Shown: positions 34,943-38,505 of the stretch, one piece after another
How positions within the stretch are numbered: the first letter of the stretch is position 1
Layout: the number at the start of each line of letters is the position of its first letter
Source: Bacteroidales bacterium
GTDB lineage: Bacteria; Bacteroidota; Bacteroidia; Bacteroidales; UBA932
Assembly: GCA_017560825.1 (NCBI GenBank)
Contig: JAFZED010000063.1
Location: 1 to 38,505 of the forward strand
Direction of reading: 5' to 3'
Length of the DNA: 38,505 nt
Notes under the pieces: generated by a model
What the model was told of the DNA's origin: nothing
Database searches by the model: none
Seen by the model: the letters and a program-made list of their open reading frames with translations, nothing else
Program-made: the position numbers and the translations under genes

Positions 34943-35838
34943 TGATATATAAAAAAATATGTGAGTGGTGCGGTAGTAAATTTACTGCAAAAAAGGCGAC
35001 GACACGATTCTGCTGTCAGCGATGTGCGAACCTTGCATATAAGAAGAATATACGCGAGGCCAACAAGGATATAGTCGACAGAAAAGCAGGAATAGACCGT
35101 GATGAGAAGATAGAACGGAATACCCCTGAGATAATGTCTGCCAACATTGCAGCTGAATACTTAGGCGTTCATCGTGCCACTATATATAGGTACATGGAAA
35201 AAGGCATCCTCAAATGCAGACAACTCCCCGGGAAGACCATTATTCGCAAGTCAGACGTGCAAAGGTTATTTGAAGATTCATCCGAGTATGTCAAGCAAGT
35301 ACGAACACCTCCGGAAGAGTTGAAGGATTTCATCACTATGAAAGAAGCATCTGAAATATTGGACCTTTCAATAGCTGGAACATATAAGATTCTCAAGGAA
35401 AAGAAGGTACCTGTTGCTAAATCCAGAGGCAAACACTTCTACAGTCTCAAGCACATCAATCGAATTGCAGCTGAGAGAAAGGCCAACAGCTTTCCTGAGA
35501 TACAGGAATGGTATACATGCCAGCAAATCATGCAACTGTATGACATGACTGAAACGGCTGTATTCAGCATGGCATATGACTACAATATACCACGCAAAAA
35601 AATCGGGCGCATTGCTCATTATTCAAAGCTTCACGTTGACGCCATCAAGAAACGCGATGAGGAAGATGACAATATCTTCTACACTGTTGAAGAGTGCATG
35701 GAGAAATACAGTCTCACCAGGGATATGGTATACCACTATCTGAGGTATTACAAGATTGCAAGAGTGAAATTCGGCAGATACGTCAAATTCAAGAAAGTAG
35801 ATTTCGACGCGATCTTCAAAATGATACAATTAGACTGA
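34942..35838 (+). CDS. DNA-binding protein with zinc ribbon and four MerR/excisionase-like HTH units
   Basis: This 298-residue protein starts at the Met at 34942. An N-terminal ribbon has Cys7, Cys10, Cys24 or 25, and Cys28. Four similar helix-turn-helix units follow at about residues 64-110, 130-175, 190-235 and 246-291. Each begins with a helix pair such as SANIAAEYLGVHRATIYRYM and ends in a short wing like GRYVKFKKVDFDAI. These are of the HTH_17/excisionase kind that bind DNA in phage and plasmid recombination. It lies directly upstream of the integrase gene. Role inferred: recombination directionality factor or element regulator. The longer frame back to 34882 would consist of the repeat array. 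Confidence 0.7.
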   Translation: MIYKKICEWCGSKFTAKKATTRFCCQRCANLAYKKNIREANKDIVDRKAGIDRDEKIERNTPEIMSANIAAEYLGVHRATIYRYMEKGILKCRQLPGKTIIRKSDVQRLFEDSSEYVKQVRTPPEELKDFITMKEASEILDLSIAGTYKILKEKKVPVAKSRGKHFYSLKHINRIAAERKANSFPEIQEWYTCQQIMQLYDMTETAVFSMAYDYNIPRKKIGRIAHYSKLHVDAIKKRDEEDDNIFYTVEECMEKYSLTRDMVYHYLRYYKIARVKFGRYVKFKKVDFDAIFKMIQLD

Positions 35839-35926
35839 TTTCGTGTTACTACCACGTTACTCTTTCGTTACTTTTTTGATATACATTCATTTATACTTTT
35901 CTTCGCAACCAAAATCAACAGCTATT

Positions 35927-37015
35927 ATGATTACTGTTACTCTTAGACAAAAGAAAACCAACACAGGTAACATTTACCTTTATCTGGACTACCACCCTGC
36001 CGTCTTTAACCCCAGAACCTTTAAGACCATAAGGCGTGAGTCTTTAAAAATCAAGCTTTACGCAGACCCGAAAAATGCGCGGGAGAAGAAGTACAATGAG
36101 ATAATGCTAGAAAAGGGAGAGGCTATCAGATGCAAGCGCCAGATAGAACTCGTCAACGAACAATACGGATTCCTTGACAAAAGCACTAGAGGAGAAGACT
36201 TTCTGGATTATTTCTACAAGGCAAGCTTGAAAAAGTCAGAGAAATGGATGGCAACATACAGGCACTTCAAGGAATTCATGAAGGGCAAATGTACCTTTGG
36301 TGCATTGTCGATTGGCTTATGCGACAAATTTAAGGACTACCTACTTACAGCTCCCATAGGCAAGCATAGAAAGAAATTGCATCAGAATACCGCCTCGGCG
36401 TACTTCTGCGTACTTCAGTCTATCCTTAAAGACGCCTACCGTTCTAAACTGCTGCAGGAAAACCTCAATGACTACCTGGAGTCCATACCGTCTAAAAGAA
36501 GCTACAGGCCGTTCTTAACTATAGAGGAAGTACGTAAGTTGAAAGACACGCCATGTAAAATACCTGTCCTCAAGGCCGCATCAATGTTCTCCATTCTGAC
36601 TGGATTAAGACGAAGTGACATAATGACTCTGGAATGGTCACATATCAGCACAGCTCCTGACGGTGGTCCATGTATCATAAAGACAATAGAGAAATCGGAC
36701 CGAGTTGAAGTTAACTATATCAGTGAAGAGGCGCTCTCCTACTGTGGCCCACGATCATCTGGTCTGGTCTTCAAGGGTCTTACTACTTCAATGACATATA
36801 CCTATCTTCCTCAATGGGTAGCTGAAGCAGGTATTGACAAACATGTGACTTTCCACATTTTCAGACATACTAACGCAACGCTACTCTCCTCTGCCGGAAT
36901 CGACATCTATACGGTTTCCCGAATGCTCAACCACAAGAATGTGGGAACTACCCAGATCTATGCAGATATCGTTGATGACAGGAAAAGAGTTGCTGCCAAT
37001 GCAATCAAGCTATAA
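35927..37015 (+). CDS. tyrosine recombinase / integrase
   Basis: This 362-residue site-specific recombinase starts at 35927; the frame extends further upstream to 35843, but those 28 residues lack family features. An N-terminal arm-binding domain (ITVTLRQKKTNTGNIYLYLD) is followed by a SAM-like core-binding domain (about 85-185). The catalytic domain has Arg in TGLRRSDIMTLEW, the beta-hairpin Lys near IIKTIEKSD, HIFRHTNATLL with His and Arg, a further His in MLNHKNVGTTQIY, and the nucleophile Tyr in that same motif. All catalytic residues appear intact, so it may be active. It follows the multi-HTH gene by 88 bases. Confidence 0.9.
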   Translation: MITVTLRQKKTNTGNIYLYLDYHPAVFNPRTFKTIRRESLKIKLYADPKNAREKKYNEIMLEKGEAIRCKRQIELVNEQYGFLDKSTRGEDFLDYFYKASLKKSEKWMATYRHFKEFMKGKCTFGALSIGLCDKFKDYLLTAPIGKHRKKLHQNTASAYFCVLQSILKDAYRSKLLQENLNDYLESIPSKRSYRPFLTIEEVRKLKDTPCKIPVLKAASMFSILTGLRRSDIMTLEWSHISTAPDGGPCIIKTIEKSDRVEVNYISEEALSYCGPRSSGLVFKGLTTSMTYTYLPQWVAEAGIDKHVTFHIFRHTNATLLSSAGIDIYTVSRMLNHKNVGTTQIYADIVDDRKRVAANAIKL

Positions 37016-37020
37016 ATAAT

Positions 37021-37051
37021 TTGCGAAAACGGAACTTTTAAGTTACATTTG
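37021..37051 (+). promoter_or_regulatory. promoter abutting the toxin start codon
   Basis: TACATTTG (37044-37051) with TTG at 37021-37023, spacer 20 bases. The ATG of the toxin gene is only two bases after the box, so the mRNA would be leaderless or begin within the start codon. Confidence 0.55.
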
Positions 37052-37053
37052 CC

Positions 37054-37404
37054 ATGGGAAAATATAGAACAGTTGTCGCATATAAGGACTATTTCGAAGA
37101 GTTCCTTAATGCCCAGACACCCAAAGTACAATCCAAGGTGCTTCAGATACTGAGAATCATTGAGGAAATTGAGATTGTCCCGAAAAACCACCTGAAGCAT
37201 GTAGAAGGGACAAACGGACTCTTCGAGGTAAGAGTCATATTCGGAAGTAATATATTCAGGGTGTTCTGCTTCTTTGATAACGGAAATCTGGTCGTGCTAT
37301 TGAGCGGGTTCCAGAAGAAGACACAGAAGACTCCGAAGAGTGAAATCGACAAGGCGGTACGATTAATGAATGAGTACTATAACGAAAAGCAGGAGGACAA
37401 ATGA
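37054..37404 (+). CDS. HigB/RelE-type toxin (phage Gp49-like family)
   Basis: This 116-residue protein of the RelE/ParE superfamily, Gp49-like (HigB) branch, is typically a ribosome-dependent mRNA endonuclease. Signature sequences are LFEVRVIFGSNIFRVFCFFDNGNLVVLLSGFQKK, where the FRVFCFFD strand and the GFQKKTQKTP motif are diagnostic. It precedes its antitoxin, the reverse of most toxin-antitoxin order but usual for HigBA, and overlaps it by four bases (ATGA). Activity and target are not tested. Confidence 0.85.
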   Translation: MGKYRTVVAYKDYFEEFLNAQTPKVQSKVLQILRIIEEIEIVPKNHLKHVEGTNGLFEVRVIFGSNIFRVFCFFDNGNLVVLLSGFQKKTQKTPKSEIDKAVRLMNEYYNEKQEDK

Positions 37405-37694
37405 TGAAAACAAAAACATTATCGCAGCTCGAAGACAAATACATCGGCAAGAAAGGATCTCCTGCTAGAGATCGATATGAAAATGAAATTGCAGACCTAT
37501 TGATTGGACAGCAGATCCGAGATGGACGCATCAAGCTAGATCTGACTCAGGAAGATCTGGCTGAGCGGATCGGCAAGAAGCGTGAATTCATATCACGCAT
37601 CGAGAATGATGGAAGCAATATAACGATAAAGACACTTCGAGATATAGTTGAAGTTGGACTTGGAGGTAAGCTTCGCATCGAAGTGACTTTATAA
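37401..37694 (+). CDS. HigA-type XRE-family antitoxin
   Basis: This 97-residue protein has an N-terminal helical region and a C-terminal HTH_XRE domain (IRDGRIKLDLTQEDLAERIGKKREFISRIENDGSNITIKTL). It is the expected antitoxin partner of the upstream toxin, neutralising it by direct binding and probably repressing the promoter at 37021-37051. ATGATG gives two possible starts (37401 and 37404); the first overlaps the toxin stop by four bases. Confidence 0.85.
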   Translation: MMKTKTLSQLEDKYIGKKGSPARDRYENEIADLLIGQQIRDGRIKLDLTQEDLAERIGKKREFISRIENDGSNITIKTLRDIVEVGLGGKLRIEVTL

Positions 37695-37718
37695 ACGAGA
37701 CACGAACTACTTTATATG

Positions 37719-37742
37719 GCCCTACCGATGGTGGGGCTTTTT
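37719..37742 (+). terminator. terminator after the toxin-antitoxin pair
   Basis: GCCCTACC (37719-37726) and GGTGGGGC (37730-37737) pair over 8 bp with one wobble and a three-base loop, followed by five T (37738-37742). Confidence 0.8.
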
Positions 37743-37794
37743 CTATCAATTGAAGTCAATACCTATCAATAGCGATCACCAATAATCACTTCTA

Positions 37795-37825
37795 TTGCAA
37801 GTTAAGTTAGACTTGCGTAACTTTG
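37795..37825 (+). promoter_or_regulatory. promoter for the unknown gene at 37981
   Basis: TAACTTTG (37818-37825) with TTG at 37795-37797, spacer 20 bases. Transcription would start about 150 bases before the next ATG. The leader contains a short inverted repeat (TGTCA and TGACA around 37857-37873). Confidence 0.55.
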
Positions 37826-37980
37826 CCTATACAAGGATGTTAGTCAATATCCTGTTGTCACGCTCGTGACATTCATGCCAATAGATTTGGCTCTATATGA
37901 GGCCTGAGATGGCCTGCTGAACTGTGTAAGAAAATGCTAGATGTGTAATGCTGCTATTGCGGCACAAAGACGTGAATATT

Positions 37981-38451
37981 ATGGACACGACATGTATTAA
38001 TGCACAGGGAGTGAGAGAATGTTTCGCCCGCTATCTCCAGGACAAGCTAGGCATGTATGCCGACGAGAAGGACATTCGGAATTTCGAGTCTGTACTATAT
38101 AGGATAAAGACCCGACAGGCAGACAACAACTCGGTTGAAGATTTATGCAAAGCGGTCTTCATGGAACCCGTACTGAGGCTTAAAGGCGAACCTTGTAGAA
38201 TACTTGAGGTAAGGAACCTTTATGCTCTGCTGTTCAATATGACAGGATTCATAAATATCAGTCGTAATGATGCTGCAATAATTCTGAAGAGATGCTTTCC
38301 GAATGTCTTCGCCAACACTAAGGTAATCTCAATTAACAAAAGCTTGACTAGGTATAAGTTCGAAGGAATGGACACAGGAATGAAGATACCGTATTTGAGA
38401 TCTTCCGATTCACAGTACTTCGAGAAGATGCTTAATAAATACATCAGATAA
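37981..38451 (+). CDS. uncharacterised protein of the integrated element
   Basis: I do not recognise this protein. From the Met at 37981 it has 156 residues with no signal peptide or membrane segment; it is mixed helical and basic toward the C-terminus (INKSLTRYKFEG). Several spaced Cys residues (MDTTCINAQGVRECF, DLCKAVF, GEPCRI, KRCFPN) do not form an obvious zinc site. The frame could extend back to 37948, but those 11 residues look unlike the rest. It sits between the toxin-antitoxin pair and another gene start. Confidence 0.55.
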   Translation: MDTTCINAQGVRECFARYLQDKLGMYADEKDIRNFESVLYRIKTRQADNNSVEDLCKAVFMEPVLRLKGEPCRILEVRNLYALLFNMTGFINISRNDAAIILKRCFPNVFANTKVISINKSLTRYKFEGMDTGMKIPYLRSSDSQYFEKMLNKYIR

Positions 38452-38470
38452 CCTAATAAAATCAATTGAT

Positions 38471-38505
38471 ATGAAAGTAGATAATTCAAATGTTTTTACT
38501 GCACT
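38471..38505 (+). CDS. start of a further gene, truncated by the window edge
   Basis: An ATG at 38471 opens a frame (MKVDNSNVFTA) that runs to the end of the window, 19 bases after the previous stop. It is too short to identify; the spacing and strand suggest the same transcript as the unknown gene. Confidence 0.3.
   Translation, partial: MKVDNSNVFTA

Larger units (their letters stand above)
34861..38505. mobile_element. left part of an integrated element (phage, ICE or similar), right end outside window
   Basis: After the mnmE terminator the content changes from housekeeping genes to a multi-HTH protein, a tyrosine recombinase, a toxin-antitoxin pair and an unknown gene, all on plus. No tRNA gene or duplicated attachment core is visible. 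The left limit is placed at the phased repeats only as a guess, and the right end is not in the window. Confidence 0.5.

Overview
The window is a stretch of chromosome from a Bacteroidota bacterium, most likely a gut-type Bacteroidales; I cannot name the genus. The reasons are the recurrent promoter pattern TAnnTTTG with TTG about 19-21 bases upstream, start codons without a clear Shine-Dalgarno, a Rho factor with a long disordered insert, the Bacteroidetes form of LptD, and a carbamoyl-phosphate synthase large subunit of the CPS1-like kind. All coordinates, promoters and hairpins were read by eye.

Layout. 1-513 is the 3' end of an outer-membrane beta-barrel gene. A PPi-type phosphofructokinase (minus) and ligA (plus) diverge at about 1.9-2.1 kb. 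From ligA to ispG (2127-11353) seven tightly packed plus-strand genes look like one 9-kb operon: DNA ligase, hot-dog thioesterase, YihY membrane protein, Rel, an Ig-like lipoprotein, a beta-barrel protein and IspG. A minus-strand cluster follows (rsfS, ftsH, cdsA, psd, CBS-domain transporter; 16398 to 11410), covering membrane-protein quality control and phospholipid synthesis. birA diverges from rsfS and meets rpe stop to stop. Then come pepD, dnaA and a cell-wall amidase (minus), with lptD and rho on plus. A small lipoprotein gene, carB and carA are on minus, and mnmE on plus.

From about 34.86 kb to the end the content changes to accessory DNA. It holds a phased array of GCGACA repeats, a protein with a zinc ribbon and four HTH units, a tyrosine recombinase, a HigB/HigA-type toxin-antitoxin pair and an unrecognised protein. 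This looks like the left part of an integrated element that continues past the window.

The most interesting locus is carA-carB. CarA has lost its catalytic Cys (Gly264 instead) and His (Ala348 instead) and much of the glutamine-binding loop, while CarB looks intact, so the enzyme should use free ammonia or another nitrogen donor. The carA transcript has a leader of about 200 nt with a 35-codon reading frame, a pyrimidine-rich run, and an intrinsic terminator whose loop contains the leader stop codon. This resembles the E. coli pyrBI attenuator. A 109-bp palindromic element separates carA from carB. Other oddities are a Rel protein lacking the helical and zinc-finger part of its C-terminal half, a compact IspG, and a match between four HTH domains and four GCGACA repeats spaced 10 bp apart.
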